NCBI GenBank assembly: GCA_019775845.1
Contig: JADQAV010000018.1
Location: 193,044-257,043 of the forward strand
From: Myrmaecium sp. VS I D KN 1
Lineage: Eukaryota; Ascomycota; Dothideomycetes; Valsariales; Valsariaceae
Direction of reading: 5' to 3'
DNA length: 64,000 bases
Shown piece after piece: positions 33,184 through 44,686 of this stretch. Position 1 is the first letter of the stretch. Each line of letters begins with the position of its first letter. The notes under the pieces are model-generated. The model saw nothing but the letters and a program-made list of their open reading frames with translations, was not told where the DNA came from and did not search any database. The position numbers and the translations under genes were made by a program.

Positions 33184-36076
33184 ATGCCGGGCATCCTGCC
33201 GATGAAGGTGATCAAGGTCGGCACGAGTGCGCAGGCGCGGATCGCACAGGCCTGCGATCGATGTCGGTCCAAGAAGATCCGCTGCGACGGGGTCCGGCCC
33301 GCGTGCACGCAATGCGTGAACGTGGGGTTCGAATGCAAGACCAGCGACAAGCTCAGCCGACGAGCGTTCCCGCGCGGCTACACCGAATCGCTCGAGGAGC
33401 GGGTGCGGACCCTGGAGGCCGAGGTTCGGGAGCTGAAGGAGCTGCTTGACGAGAAGGACGAGAAGATCGACGTGCTCTCCCGCCTCCATTCCCATTCCCA
33501 TTCCCATTCTCCTCCGTCCGTGAAATCGCCACGAGGCGCCAGTACGAGCACACCCATGCCTTCGGCAGACCGCCCGGAGGAACCGGAGGACAAGAATGAT
33601 GTTTTCAAGGTGCACCAATGCCCGGTACTGCTGGACGACGAGAGCAACAACGCGTATTTCGTGGGGACCTCCAGCGGACGGACTTTCGTCGGTATGAGCA
33701 TCCTCTTGTCGTGGAATGTAAGCAGCTGCTAACGACCACTAGATGCATTCAAGAGCAAACTACAAGCGACAGGGAACGTGGTCGAGGATGCCTCCGCTCT
33801 TGATGCCTTCTTCAAGCCGCAGCCGCATTCGCGGGCTTTGTCAAAACCAGCCCAGGGCAGCACGCAAGAGACTGCTTTCAAAGCGCCTCCTCGTCTGCTC
33901 TCTGACCAGCTGATCAACGTCTTCTTCCAGGAATGGGCGCCGCTGTTCCCCGTCCTGCACCGTCCCACCTTTCTCACACTTTATGAGAAGTACGTCAACT
34001 CGCCCGAAGTCGTCACAGACAGCCAGTCTCTTGCCCAGCTCAACCTGGTCTTTGGCATCGGCGCTTTATCAAGCGAGGTATGTGTCGTTCATTGTCTCCA
34101 TTCTGTTCAGACCGTTAATTGGCGGTACTTCAGGAGCAGAATAAAGAGGAGCTTGCTTCCTTCGACTCTCAATGGACATCTGCATTGGAGGCAGTTCTGA
34201 TGGAGAACTCGCTTGTCACATTGCAGTGTCTCATCCTTGCTCAGATATACTGTCTCATGGCGGCGGATTACGGTCGACTCCTGAAGTATAAGGGCCTGGC
34301 AGTCAGCTTGTCCTACCACCTGGGATTACATCAGCCGCAGAAACGCTTCTCGCTTGGAGCTCTCTCGAGCGAAACGCGGAAGAAAGTCTTTTGGACTCTA
34401 TACACGGTTGACTGGTTAGTTCGAAGCGCATCCTTATGATAAGTGAAATACTGACGCGTTTCAGTTTCTCCGCCGCTCATCTAGGATTGCCTAAACTGCT
34501 GAAGGAAGAAGATATCCACTGCGAATATCCGGTCGATGCAGACGATGAGTACGTTACGGAGAACGGCTTCCTACCCACGCTGCCGGGAGAATACACCAAG
34601 TTGTCCAGCGCCTTGGCTTTGTTCCGCGTCTCGCGGATCCTGGCGAAAGTCCTCGCCGAGAACTATCCTGCGTCGCCCTCACATGAGATCTCCCTACGGA
34701 AGCTGGCGGCTTTGGCGAATGAGTTAGAAGACTGGTCGAATAACCTCTCGCCGCATCTGAGGCTTCATTTCGTTCAGGACAAGCCTAGCACGAACATTAT
34801 CAGTAGTCGATCTCCCATCCTAGTAAGTCCCCGTTGGTGCTTCGCCAAATTGGACTGTGCTAATCTCGCATAGTCTCTCGTATACCATCACATCCGCCAT
34901 CTCATCTACCGGCCTGCCGTGTGCGCAGGGCTAGCGGAAAGGGGTTCATCTGCCGTCATTGCATTGGCTACGTCTTGCAAGCATATCGTCCAGATCATGC
35001 AGCTCCTCGAAGAGCGCAAGCTGTGTCTTTCCTTCTGCATCAATAGGAATGAACTCCTTCTCCTTGTTGGATTCGGTCTCCTCTTCCAAGCCTTAGACCT
35101 GGTTCAGGAGGGGAAGTTGCTCAAGGAGAGCCAGAGGCTTGTGTGCTCGGTTGCAGATCTGCTTGCGCGTAGCAATGCAGCGTCCGCATCGAACTTCCGC
35201 CGGATTGGCTGCTCAGTCATCTCCGTTCAGGACAAGAAGCGGGGTACCCCTTCTCTTTCTCGTCACAACTCAGAAGGGACCATGCAGGCACCGAAGGACG
35301 CTTTCAAGTCGACGCAGAAGCAGCTCAAAGCCATCGCGTCCAGGTTTTCGCCCGTCATGGTTAGGCAAGCCAAGCCAGATCCTAGGGAGTCCCGTCGAGC
35401 CACCGTCGCCGATATCCATCACTCCAACCACAGTGTCACATCGATCCGGTCAGAGCCTGGTGGTACGGCTCGATCGGAGCCAGCCTTGTCGCCAGTCTCT
35501 CAACGCTGTTCGCTGGATGCCTCGAGTGGAAACGCGCCCTCAGCTACGACGACCCGCAACCCCAACCTGGATTACTTGCAGTTCGGATTGGACTTGCACG
35601 CGGCACAGTACGGCTTCCCCAACCCGAACGTGCCCGGCGGCAAGTTCCCTGAGGCCTCCTCGACCGACTGGGAACGGCTGCTCGGGTCCCTCGACAACGG
35701 GGCGACGAACATCTACGACACCATCTACGGCGGTCAGCCCGTCGACGCGCTGGTTGATGCCGTCCCCCTCTCCGCCGGCGCGATCGAGCAGCTCTCCTGG
35801 TCCCCTGGCGTCTTCGCGCACCCATCGGTCGAATCGAACCCTCCCCAAAGTGTCCTAAGCTTCTCGGACGAGAGCCTCACGAGCGGAGAAGAGTTCGGGG
35901 CTTGCGACTTCCCCGAGTTGAAGGGTGGCTCCGGCGGCCAGGACGTCGGCAGCTACCGCGGGATCATGATCCCGGAGCTCAGTCCAGGTGGTGGTAGTGG
36001 CGGCGGCGGAGGCACCACGGCTCCGTCCGCGATGGGACTCGTGAGTTCTTCGATGGATGGCCAGTTTGGCATGTGA
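33184..36076 (+). CDS. facB: FacB/Cat8-type Zn2Cys6 regulator of acetate use
   Basis: Exons 33184..33691, 33743..34077, 34134..34414, 34465..34822 and 34874..36076 give 894 residues, close to Aspergillus FacB (about 865). The four introns are 50-56 nt with GT/AG. The N-terminus [13 protein letters not shown] and the binuclear zinc cluster (CX2CX6CX6CX2CX6C, Cys 24, 27, 34, 41, 44, 51) match FacB as I remember it. A leucine-zipper-like coiled coil follows (about 68-100), then a histidine/serine repeat ([10 protein letters not shown]) coded by a 6-bp microsatellite, a fungal transcription-factor middle domain (about 245-530) and an acidic, Gly/Ser-rich activation region. FacB induces acetyl-CoA synthetase, glyoxylate and gluconeogenic genes on acetate. 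Its yeast relative Cat8 is controlled by SNF1, whose gamma subunit is also encoded in this window. Confidence 0.95.
33489..33512 (+). repeat. Coding hexanucleotide microsatellite in facB
   Basis: (CATTCC)4-like tract, coding alternating His-Ser after the FacB coiled coil. Likely length-variable between strains. Confidence 0.8.
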
Positions 36077-36932
36077 AACGCGCTCACTGTTTCTTGCCTC
36101 TCTTCGACTTGGACTGTTTTGCCATGCAAACTTGGGATCTTTCCTGGTGTCAGCGTACGACGAGGGTAGGAAAAGAGAAGGGGGGAATCTTTCGTGTCTC
36201 GAGGGATGGCTATCATGCTTCATTCCCCTCCCCATTCTCATATGTTTGATGATCTAGATGACACGGATGGGATCTTCTTTCCGACACTTACTGGTTTTTC
36301 TTCAATGGACGGCTTTTTGGGAGGGGTTTTCTTTCTTTCCCTTATTCTGCGGGAGAGTGATTGGTTATGCGGTCTGTCTGTTGCTCTTGCTCTCTATATG
36401 TATAATTTTCTCGGTGACGGGATGGCTTTTTTCTTGTTTTGTTTCGTTTTTTGGGCTCTTTGGGGTTTTTGGGTTGGGAGAATTTTCTTTCCCGTCTCAT
36501 TTTTGTTCTTTCTTTATGTCTTTCAAATCTGATACCAGACGTTTCTTTCAGTCAATCTTTCGTTCTGTCGTTTTCTTCTTCGTTCCTTCTTGTGGCGTTG
36601 CGGATGATTGAAATGATGTCATACAGCACAATAACAACGACGATGTTGTTTGATTCACACACATGTTGGAGTTGATTCGCCTTGATCGTTGTTCTTGTCT
36701 TCGTTCAGTGATGCGGATCATGACCTGACTTTCGTTGCTCGCCATGATTGCGGGCGGAGTGCAACTAGGCACCTTCACCCCCCAACCTCTTCCCTCGCCC
36801 TCCAACTCCGTCCGCTGGATGGTTTCGCCTCAATCCCTTTTCTCGCCCCTTTCCTCGCCCCTTTCCAGCTCCGCACGTACGCGGACCCTCTGAACTTCAT
36901 GCCTCATACGGCCGTCCGTTCCCTCTCTCCTC
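36077..36932. other. Convergent 3' intergenic region
   Basis: 856 bp between FacB (+) and KTI12 (-). T-rich on the plus strand at 36260-36600, so open frames here look falsely like membrane segments. Read as 3' UTR/terminator DNA. Confidence 0.55.
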
Positions 36933-38165
36933 TCATAAAAAGTTGTCATTAAGGTATTCAACAAAAACGTCCCGGATGCGCTGCTTGCTCAAAGCGTGCT
37001 GGCGGTTCAGAGCGATGAACTGGCGCCGCACGCGCTGGAGCTGGGGCAGGGTGACGGGGGCGGCGGCAGGCAAGGTGACGGGGACAGCGGCGCCGGCGAT
37101 GGGGACCAGGCCGCCGCCTTCGCCCGGGTGGTCCTGCTGCCAGGCCCGGATCTCGGCGAGCACGTCCGAGGTCGTCTTGTCCAGCTCGTACAGGTAGTTT
37201 TGCTCCGTTGCGGGTTTCTGCGGGGGTGTGAGTTAAATTGCGGAAGGTGGGGGGGAGGGGGGAGGGAGAGACGTACAAGGACGGTGGCTTGATTTGGTCG
37301 AACGACTTTGACTTGGCCTTCGGACCCGACGAGCGCGTCCCAGATGGCTTCCTCTGGCGGTCGATCGTCGTCGAAGGCGACGACGAAGAGCGGGCTGTCC
37401 CAGCGGTTCATCCCGTTCGGCTCCTCGTACCGGAAGATCAGGTTCTCGAAGACGTCGTCGGCGTACACGCTACCACTGCTACTACCGCCATCACTGCTGG
37501 TGCCCGCGGCGTTGCTGTTGGCGTCGCCGTCACCGCTGCTGTTCATCCTTTGCTTCTCTTCCTCCTCCTCGCGTCGCCGACGATGCAGTTCCCGACATTT
37601 CTCGATCGACGTGCCGACGTGCACCTCTAGGACTGTTAGACACACATACCTACACACTCTCCGGGGTAGTTGAACTCGACGATGCCTCCGCGGCGGGGAA
37701 ACTTCAAAGAGGATTTCAGAAAAGAAGGAAGCACTCACAACGCAGCTCGGCGTCTGAACCGCCTTAGCCTCGCAGTACAGCTGGTAGCGAAAGCCCTTGA
37801 TATAGTTCAACCCATCAGCGATGACGATGTCGTCGCGGGAGAGCAGGCGCTTGACGGCCGAGTAGGCGGCCGCGCGGGCGTCCTTCTCGGCGCGGGCGTG
37901 TCGGTAGACCTCCCGGGAGAGGCCGAGGCCGTCGTCGTCGACGACGTGCACCCGGAGCTTCCGCACTCGCGCATCGGTCGAGTTGGCGATCGTGGCGGCG
38001 AAGAAGTCGGCCAGCTGGCGGGCCCGGTGGCTCTTCCCCGAGACTGGGTAGCCGGAGATCAGGACGAGCTGTGGGGAGGAGAGGGAGCAGGCGCAAAAGG
38101 TGTCAGCAGAAAGAGGGATTGAAAGGGGGCTGTGAGAAGAAGAGGCACTGCGGACGTACTGGCAT
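36933..38165 (-). CDS. kti12: KTI12, Elongator-associated P-loop protein
   Basis: Minus-strand exons 38165..38160 (Met-Pro only), 38068..37739, 37624..37277 and 37217..36933 give 322 residues. The first intron (91 nt) sits right after codon 2, and exon 2 continues LVLISGYPVSGKS, restoring the family start MPLVLISGYP and the P-loop (residues 8-15). DGLNYIKGFRYQLYCEAK and SCV-VHVGT follow, then an acidic, low-complexity insert (about 130-165), a FRYEEPNGMNRWDSPLF segment and the C-terminal helical region ending YLNDNFL. Kti12 binds Elongator and is needed for wobble-uridine modification of tRNA. Intron 2 (114 nt) is a multiple of three without stops and would add 38 residues if retained. Confidence 0.94.
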
Positions 38166-38579
38166 CGTTTTGGATGTGCGGGAGAGGCTACGCCAGATAA
38201 ATGGCCGGAGGAGGAAAGTGGTGGTCTACGAGCATGTGAATTCATTGGGAGGTGGGCCGGATAGATTAGATAAAGACTGCACTCCGTCGAACTGTCAAGG
38301 GTCCGGCGAGATGGCTCTTTATATAAGGCTCACTCTCACATATTATCACTATACAGGTGTTTAATAGTCAATAGGCTTATGATAGCCGTGTCAGACGAAT
38401 CCATAAGATACGTTATGTACAACAGAGTATCCATAAATTAAACTATGCTATCACTGATCCCTCTCATTCTCATCTGGAGCCTTTTAACCCATGTCTTCCA
38501 ACTACCCATTAATTCGATAATTCGCTACGTTCAACCCGAGTCTTCGATCTTTACATACTCCAAACACTCGCGGCGCTCC
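38166..38579. other. Short intergenic region
   Basis: 414 bp between the KTI12 start and TAF14 stop. AT-rich (38330-38520), probably the TAF14 3' UTR and KTI12 promoter. Nothing else seen. Confidence 0.5.
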
Positions 38580-39626
38580 CTATATGTCAGTACGCGCCGC
38601 TGTGAAGTCCCACAGTTCCTTTACTAGCTGGTCGGGTAACGTGTAGAGATCGACATGGAACTCGCCATCTGAAGTGAAGAGAAAAAAGCTTAGTTTCTTA
38701 TCCTTGTATAATAATACGGACCGGGGTGTCTTCGTACTTTCAACGTCGTTCTTTGTGTACGTTTCCTGGGTCTTCTTGTCGTGAATCAGCTGCACGACCT
38801 GCAACAGATCGTCCTCGTTGAGCTTCTGCAGCCCGTCGGCGAGCTTCTCCATATCGACCTACTTCGATGTTAGAAATCGCGCCGCGCTATGGAGCTGTGC
38901 AAAGGTCCGCCCACATTCTTATCTCGCCTGCTCTTCTTCTTCGAGACTTCGTCGCGCTTGCCCCGAACGCCGTTCTCTTCGGCCGTCGGCCCAGATTCGC
39001 GCAGCAGGTTGAGAAGTTCTGGCTTCGGGTTCCGGAAGGTCTAGGCAAGAATCAGCACCCATAACCGCTCCCCATTGTCTCCCGAGGCCGGCTCTTCCCC
39101 CGCACTCACTATTGTGTGCTTCGCTTCATAGCGCTCGCTTTGGAAGTTGAGGTCGTGCTCGATGACATGATCACCACCCTTTCCGACTGCAGTCAAGATG
39201 ATCTGCATGTCGAACTCTCCCCATCCTTCTTCCTGTATGCGAAACGGCGGCTTCTTGATCACTGCGCAAGAGGGCGATTCGTTAGCCAGGTCGGCGATTC
39301 TCAGAGTGTCCTGACTTACCCTGCGTGGACTTCTCGAATGACGGGTGAAGCTTGTAGGTCGCCTTCTCGAAGATGTTCGCCGGTACTTCCTCGCCGCGCT
39401 CGTCGAGCAGGTAGATCTCGATGTTCCATGAGCGCATTGGGAAACCCTCCACTACGGAGGGCTTGTCGCTGCGAAGAAGGGTCAGAGTGAGCGCTCAGGA
39501 TATGGCGATGTCAATGGAAGTTACATGACTCGTTGCTCAGTTATGAGCTTGATCGTCCGCTTGATCTGCCGTGGCTGTTAGGGCATGCTGTTGCTGAGCA
39601 AAATGTGAGAAACGCACCTCGGGCAT
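38580..39626 (-). CDS. taf14: TAF14-like YEATS-domain protein
   Basis: Seven minus-strand exons: 39626..39618, 39565..39525, 39468..39320, 39261..39110, 39040..38915, 38858..38738 and 38668..38580, giving 228 residues (yeast Taf14 has 244). Exon 1 codes only Met-Pro-Glu. The YEATS domain (about 4-115) reads IKRTIKLITEQRVIDKPS, then EGFPMRSWNIEIYLLDE, KKPPFRIQEEGWGEF and FRNPKPELLNLL. A Lys-rich linker leads to the ET domain (about 160-228; LADGLQKLNEDDLLQVV, DLYTLPDQLVKELWDF). Taf14 is shared by TFIID, TFIIF, INO80, SWI/SNF and NuA3; its YEATS domain reads acylated histone H3K9. Intron 6 (69 nt) is stop-free and in frame, so retention is possible. Intron 5 has a weak GTGGGC donor. Confidence 0.92.
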
Positions 39627-40181
39627 GGCGGCACTGATCTGTGGGAAAGTACAGGGAGATAAAGGTGGTATAACCGGGGTATATTGGGTTGACTGTGTCG
39701 TTGTTCTGAGGTTGAAATGTCGTGAGGTTGCGTCGGCCCGCGGGGCGCGAACACGGAACGCGACTTGCGACACGGCTGCGTGGGGAGGCGCAATACAACA
39801 TAATTTATCGTTATCAGCAGGCACTTTGTGCAATGACGGACCCTCACACAAAGACAAACACAGATGGACTTTCACGTGCTAGCACTTTACGAGTTGGCTA
39901 TAAGATGAAATTATCTTCATTGGTTCATAACGGTGACACAGCTCAAAGCATTCGATGTGGTGCAGTGGATTTATATTTCAGTAACTGTTAAATACGTTTT
40001 AGGATGTGTAGAGGGCAGATTGTTTCGCTATAGCTTAGTTCTGATACACGCCTATACTAGATGCTTCACGAAACCAGAAGAGATGAAGGAAGGGTATGCT
40101 CGTCAAATAGTGAAGATCATTACTGCCTAGTCAATCTATGCAATCCTGATTGCAATCCGGCAGAGTCCCTATGCGGCCGCT
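39627..40181. other. Intergenic region, no gene seen
   Basis: 555 bp between the TAF14 start and the YRB1 stop, AT-rich toward YRB1. Should contain the TAF14 promoter and YRB1 3' UTR. Confidence 0.5.
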
Positions 40182-41130
40182 CTACTGCGAGGCTCCGAAG
40201 AGAGCCTCGTTCTCCTGCTGGGCTTTGATGAAAGCCTCCTTGAAGAGGTTTGCGTCTAGTGCGAAATTGTAAGTTACTGAACAACCTCAGGGAATGTTGT
40301 GGACTTACTCTCGCTGTTGGCGAAACGGATGGCAAGGGTCTGAGCCTCGGGTTCGCCCTCGCTAACATCCGCAGCAGCGTTCCAGACCCAGCTGCGGTCA
40401 CTGCCAACGTTGGGAGAGAGCTTCATGTCAGGGACGACTATTGGGCCACGGTTAGCATCTTGACTCCCAAGGAAGTGTTAACATCTTTCTTACCGTAATG
40501 GTTCGCGCAGACCTTGAGGGTCTTGTCCCGCCTCATGACCAACCGCGTCTTGCCACTCTCCTTGTGCTTCAGCAGCCTGACATCACCAGTACCCCTCTCC
40601 TTCCACTCCCTAGACTCGCGATCAAACTTGAAGAGCTTGGCTCGCATCTTGAACGTCTGCTCCTCCTGCTCTTCGTTGGTCTTAGTCTCAACCTTCTCCG
40701 TCAGGCGAACGACCGGCTCGAAGTTGACGTCGGGCTCGTGCTCCTCAGCAGCCTCATCGTTCTACTCAACAGCATTAGTACATTCGCCATCCGCGCAAGG
40801 ATAGGTCGAAGCGCTTACATCGCCTTCCTTGGCCTTGGATGATCCGGACGGCTCGTCCACATCGTCCTGTTCTTCCTTCTTCTCCTTCTTCGGGCCACCG
40901 CCGAACATGGAAAAGACGTTGTCCTTCACTGCGGCGGTAGCGGTGGACGCAGCGTTGGCGGCAATCTCGGTGTAGGACTGCTGAGAGGTTTCTGAGGACT
41001 TGGCAGTCTCTTCCTTCTTGGCGTCAACAACGCCTGATGTCACTTTCTCGGTCTCATCCTTCGCAAGCTTGGGCTGGGTGGCAGCGGCGTGCTCAGCAGC
41101 GGGGTCGAGCTTGGTATCCGTTTCGGCCAT
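40182..41130 (-). CDS. yrb1: YRB1/RanBP1, Ran-binding protein
   Basis: Minus-strand exons 41130..40819, 40761..40494, 40437..40309 and 40255..40182 give 260 residues. The N-terminal third is Ala/Lys/Glu-rich and disordered. The Ran-binding domain (about 120-245) has the family hallmarks [37 protein letters not shown], a [20 protein letters not shown] stretch, NHYVVPDMKL and [14 protein letters not shown] with [18 protein letters not shown] across the last junction. RanBP1 binds Ran-GTP and stimulates RanGAP, releasing export complexes in the cytoplasm. Introns of 57, 56 and 53 nt all have GT/AG ends. Confidence 0.96.
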
Positions 41131-41691
41131 GGTGGTAGAGGGTATATTGCCCGTGAATCGATATCCAGAGAAGTACTGAATCAGTGCGGTTATGAGAGCA
41201 AGACAGCTTCAAAAATGAAGTTCCAGTACAGTATTGTTGGTCGCGGGAATCAAAAACGGGTGGAGTGTGGAAGTGTGTTTGTATGGGAAGTCGTGTGGAG
41301 GGGTAATGTCCATGGCGGGGGGCAAAGATTCGTGTGCCAAGAGCTCGCCAAAGAATGCCTTTCAAAGCACCCGTCCGTCTTCACGACCGCAAGATATGGA
41401 TTATAACGAAGTGACACAGCTAAGATAGCGCTCAGGCCTTTAAACTGTTAAATGTATCTCAATTATTGAAAGGCAGACCAGTCCTTGGCTGCATGTTGCC
41501 AACAGTAGCAGCATGTTCGGGAATAAGTCCTAAGTAAACAATGGCGGCTGACGTAAACAACAGACTCCATTGGAAGACGCTTGTGAAGAGAGCGACAGAG
41601 CGCATCCTTCTTAGTTAAACAGCTGTCGCATTCTTGCTATCCAAACTCTGGTAACAGTACATATGATTGGCAGCACAGTTTCCTCTATTCA
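41131..41691. other. Intergenic region, no gene seen
   Basis: 561 bp between the YRB1 start and the next gene's stop. Short frames only. Confidence 0.5.
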
Positions 41692-43989
41692 CTACCACCA
41701 GTCCTTCTGCTTCAAGGAAGCCACATGCTGTTTCAAATGATCAAAGTTTTCCGCAGCAACCTTTCGCCCGAGCCTCAATGCGTTCCTCCTAGCCTTGGCC
41801 ACCATCTCTGGACTTCTCACCCCGGCAAAGTGGGAAGAACGATCGTATACACGGCCCCTTAATTCACTTGCTCCTGTCAATAGTTTCCTCGACGAGCTCC
41901 GGACCCTTGTAGACAGTCGGTCGAAAGATTCCTCGGCGTATGTCCGAACAGCGTCCAGAGTGTGTTCCGCATTGTGATGTACAGCAGCGGTCACATTCCG
42001 ATTGGTCCGGTCAATTTCCGCCCAAATGGTATCGAAAATAGGCTTCAACCGGTCCTCCACGCCGGCAAATGACAGCTTGTGATCTTTGTCAGTCCAGGAA
42101 GTGGCTTTCTTTATAGGAGCCGTCAGCCATGTAGCAAAAGTCCGTGGCCAGGAGGTCCCTGTCCGCAGTTCGATATTCTGCACAACCGCGTGCTCGCCAT
42201 CTAACCGGACCTTGAGCTCAAGTTCTCCATGAGCATCCTCCTGCGAAAGATCAACGGCATAAGCACCGTCCGGAAGCTTTTTCACAGAAGAGTTGTGGTC
42301 CGTAGCTCCAAGATTGAACAGCAGAGTTATATTTCGTAGCTCCTTCAAGCTTGCGATAGACAAGGGCGAATTTGGAAGGGTCCATTTCTCCCCGAACAAC
42401 TCCAAGATTATGGGCCCTGTTGAGGCTTTAGGAAGTGCGTCCCCGACCAAGGCGTCTGGTGTCTTGAAGGCACTCGAGACCACATCATCATTTGTTTTGG
42501 GTGTGCATGCTTGTTTTGCTGGCAGTATCGATGGAGCAGGTGTAAGTTTCGTCCGAGGCATTTCCTCATCAAAATCCGGGACTCGCACGGAACGAGTGCT
42601 CCAGGAAGACGGGGATATGCCCCCAAGTGGGAGTACCATGGATAGCCCGAGAATTAATAGGATAAGTAAACTTCGCCAGCTACAGATGCGTGTTACACGT
42701 TCGTACAGGGGGTGGATAGCAGACTCCGGATGAACTGTATTCTTTGGCCCACTGGAAGACGTGTGCTGTGTATAGAAGCCGGATACGGAAGAAAGTTCTG
42801 ACATAGAAATCTTAGCATCGCGGACGATGCATGCAAAATGCCGATTGAGTTGGACCGGGTCCATAGCAAGGAAAGTACCCAAATCAATCGGAACGGATGC
42901 CAGAATATGCGAATCCGAGCCAGCAGCATTGCATGCTTCGATGCAGATTCGGAGACTCTTGGGTTGGAACCGGACCGGAGGCAGCTCATATGACCAATCT
43001 TCTAAAGCAATATCTAAGGTTGGAATAGCCAGGGATTCCACGGCCTCCCGTAAAACTGACATGGTTGTTTTCGAGGTAGTGCCGACCGCTTCTGCTGCGT
43101 TAGAATGAGCAAACACAGCAAGATCAGCGTGCAAATGATCGTTTCCTGCTCTAGGATCGATGACGACCTGGGAGCCATTCAATAAGACCCTCACTCCCCT
43201 TGATGTCCGGTGAGAATCTATCTTAACAGTATGCAGAGGTGCAATGGGCGCGCATCGATCAACTACTAGTTCTAAGCCGGAAAAGTCGATCAACTCAACA
43301 TCCGGGGCTTCTGCTCCGCCGAAAGAGGACAATGGAACAACGTTGTATCTCACTGGACCGTGGTCTTCCAGCACAGGATCTATACGCGATGCTCTCCCGG
43401 CAGCGAGAACGGAGGCGATCTTCGCGAGAATCTCGTCCATGGCTTGGTGGTCAACATCGCCCACGTATAGAATACGAAAGGGTCTGCTTGGTGCAAACGT
43501 TTCGCTGGAGACGGTTTGCCGAATTGTCATCCGCAAGCCCGGAGCATCCAGTGCAGCCAGGTGAGCTGGTGTTTCTTCCAAGCTGAGTTCCCATTCGTAG
43601 CAAAGCTCAGCTTCTCCTTCTGAAAGACCCTCATCTTCCCGGTGTCTGATGAAAGACGGGCTGTTGGAAGGAACACGGGTGTTGCCATCGCTGTTCACTA
43701 TATGGCCAGGCTTATCGCTTGAGGTTGGGCGCACAGAACTGGCAGGGCCCATTCCTTCCGCAGGCCGTCCAGCGTAGACTTGGGTAAAGGTGAGACCTTG
43801 CCCGCTGCTTCCTAGATCTACCGGATGTCCAGAGCTATCTTGGGAGTCTGAATCCATAAAGGCCAATGATTCCGAATGGCCATCGTCATCGTCTGATACG
43901 AGAACCAACGAGTCCTCCAGAAACTCATATGTGCTGTCTCCCAGTGAAGTTCCCGGCTCCTCTAACCGGGGTTTAGGCGCGGAACGCAT
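41692..43989 (-). CDS. Single-pass membrane protein of unknown function
   Basis: 765 residues, one exon, ATG at 43989. I do not recognise the family. The first 130 residues are acidic and Ser-rich (for instance LVSDDDDG). A globular region at about 165-400 starts FRILYVGDVDHQAMDEILAK and looks like an alpha/beta fold (hydrophobic strand then GDVD loop), but has no P-loop. A single hydrophobic segment (SLLILLILGLSMVLPLG, about 440-456) is followed by a second, beta-rich region (about 525-620) and a long amphipathic, coiled-coil-like tail (about 620-765) ending KQKDWW. The layout suggests a tail facing another compartment or organelle contact. That is inference only. Confidence 0.8.
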   Translation of the reverse strand: MRSAPKPRLEEPGTSLGDSTYEFLEDSLVLVSDDDDGHSESLAFMDSDSQDSSGHPVDLGSSGQGLTFTQVYAGRPAEGMGPASSVRPTSSDKPGHIVNSDGNTRVPSNSPSFIRHREDEGLSEGEAELCYEWELSLEETPAHLAALDAPGLRMTIRQTVSSETFAPSRPFRILYVGDVDHQAMDEILAKIASVLAAGRASRIDPVLEDHGPVRYNVVPLSSFGGAEAPDVELIDFSGLELVVDRCAPIAPLHTVKIDSHRTSRGVRVLLNGSQVVIDPRAGNDHLHADLAVFAHSNAAEAVGTTSKTTMSVLREAVESLAIPTLDIALEDWSYELPPVRFQPKSLRICIEACNAAGSDSHILASVPIDLGTFLAMDPVQLNRHFACIVRDAKISMSELSSVSGFYTQHTSSSGPKNTVHPESAIHPLYERVTRICSWRSLLILLILGLSMVLPLGGISPSSWSTRSVRVPDFDEEMPRTKLTPAPSILPAKQACTPKTNDDVVSSAFKTPDALVGDALPKASTGPIILELFGEKWTLPNSPLSIASLKELRNITLLFNLGATDHNSSVKKLPDGAYAVDLSQEDAHGELELKVRLDGEHAVVQNIELRTGTSWPRTFATWLTAPIKKATSWTDKDHKLSFAGVEDRLKPIFDTIWAEIDRTNRNVTAAVHHNAEHTLDAVRTYAEESFDRLSTRVRSSSRKLLTGASELRGRVYDRSSHFAGVRSPEMVAKARRNALRLGRKVAAENFDHLKQHVASLKQKDWW

Positions 43990-44686
43990 GACGGCCGTCC
44001 TTCTGAGCCTCTGTTTGGGCTAAGACGGTCTCGCCTTGGGCAGGGAGGGCGGAGCTGATAGGTTCTTTGTTGTCAGAGTATCACCCAAAGCAAAAAGTAT
44101 CCACCGAACTCTTTACGTTAGTCGAGAGTGATCGAGTAGCAACAGCAGAGCTCAACTGTGTTTCGAAGCAGTGGTTCTTTCAGTGAAGCAAGGTCGGCAG
44201 AAGAGGCAGAGTTGACAAGAAGGTATGTACCGTAGGCAGCTCCCGGTGAGGTTGCGGGGTAGTCGCCGTACGATGACTGCAACATTCACGTGCAAGGCGT
44301 CGGTTTCGCAGGCAATAAGGCACCTCCATATCTGCAGGTACAGCACAGTAAAGCCAAGGCCGAGTAGCCTTTCTACGTTATTGACGCTTGCAGAGCCGCA
44401 GTGCTGTGACTACTACCTGGTAATCGGCTTGTGAAAGTGAGATATCTTGTGTAAGTGCAGACATCGATGGGCTAGGGCGCTTACACCTTGTTGGCCCTCA
44501 TCATCCCCCAGTCTATTGCAATAACGATAAGCTTATATACACATCATTGCATTGTACTTAGGTCTCTTTTACGCGTAATTCTGATTTTTCCCTTATACCA
44601 CCATGATTATATGATAACATCTAAGCCATACCACCCCATGAACATAAAACGAAAAGGAGATTACAACGCTGCATCGCCCGAATCTT
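43990..44686. other. Intergenic region, no gene seen
   Basis: 697 bp between the membrane-protein start and the mannosyltransferase stop. No recognisable gene. Confidence 0.5.

Noticed and set aside
36194-36611. Phe/Leu-rich frames after FacB, resembling membrane proteins
   Set aside because: T-rich 3' UTR DNA always yields hydrophobic-looking frames. No start context or homology.
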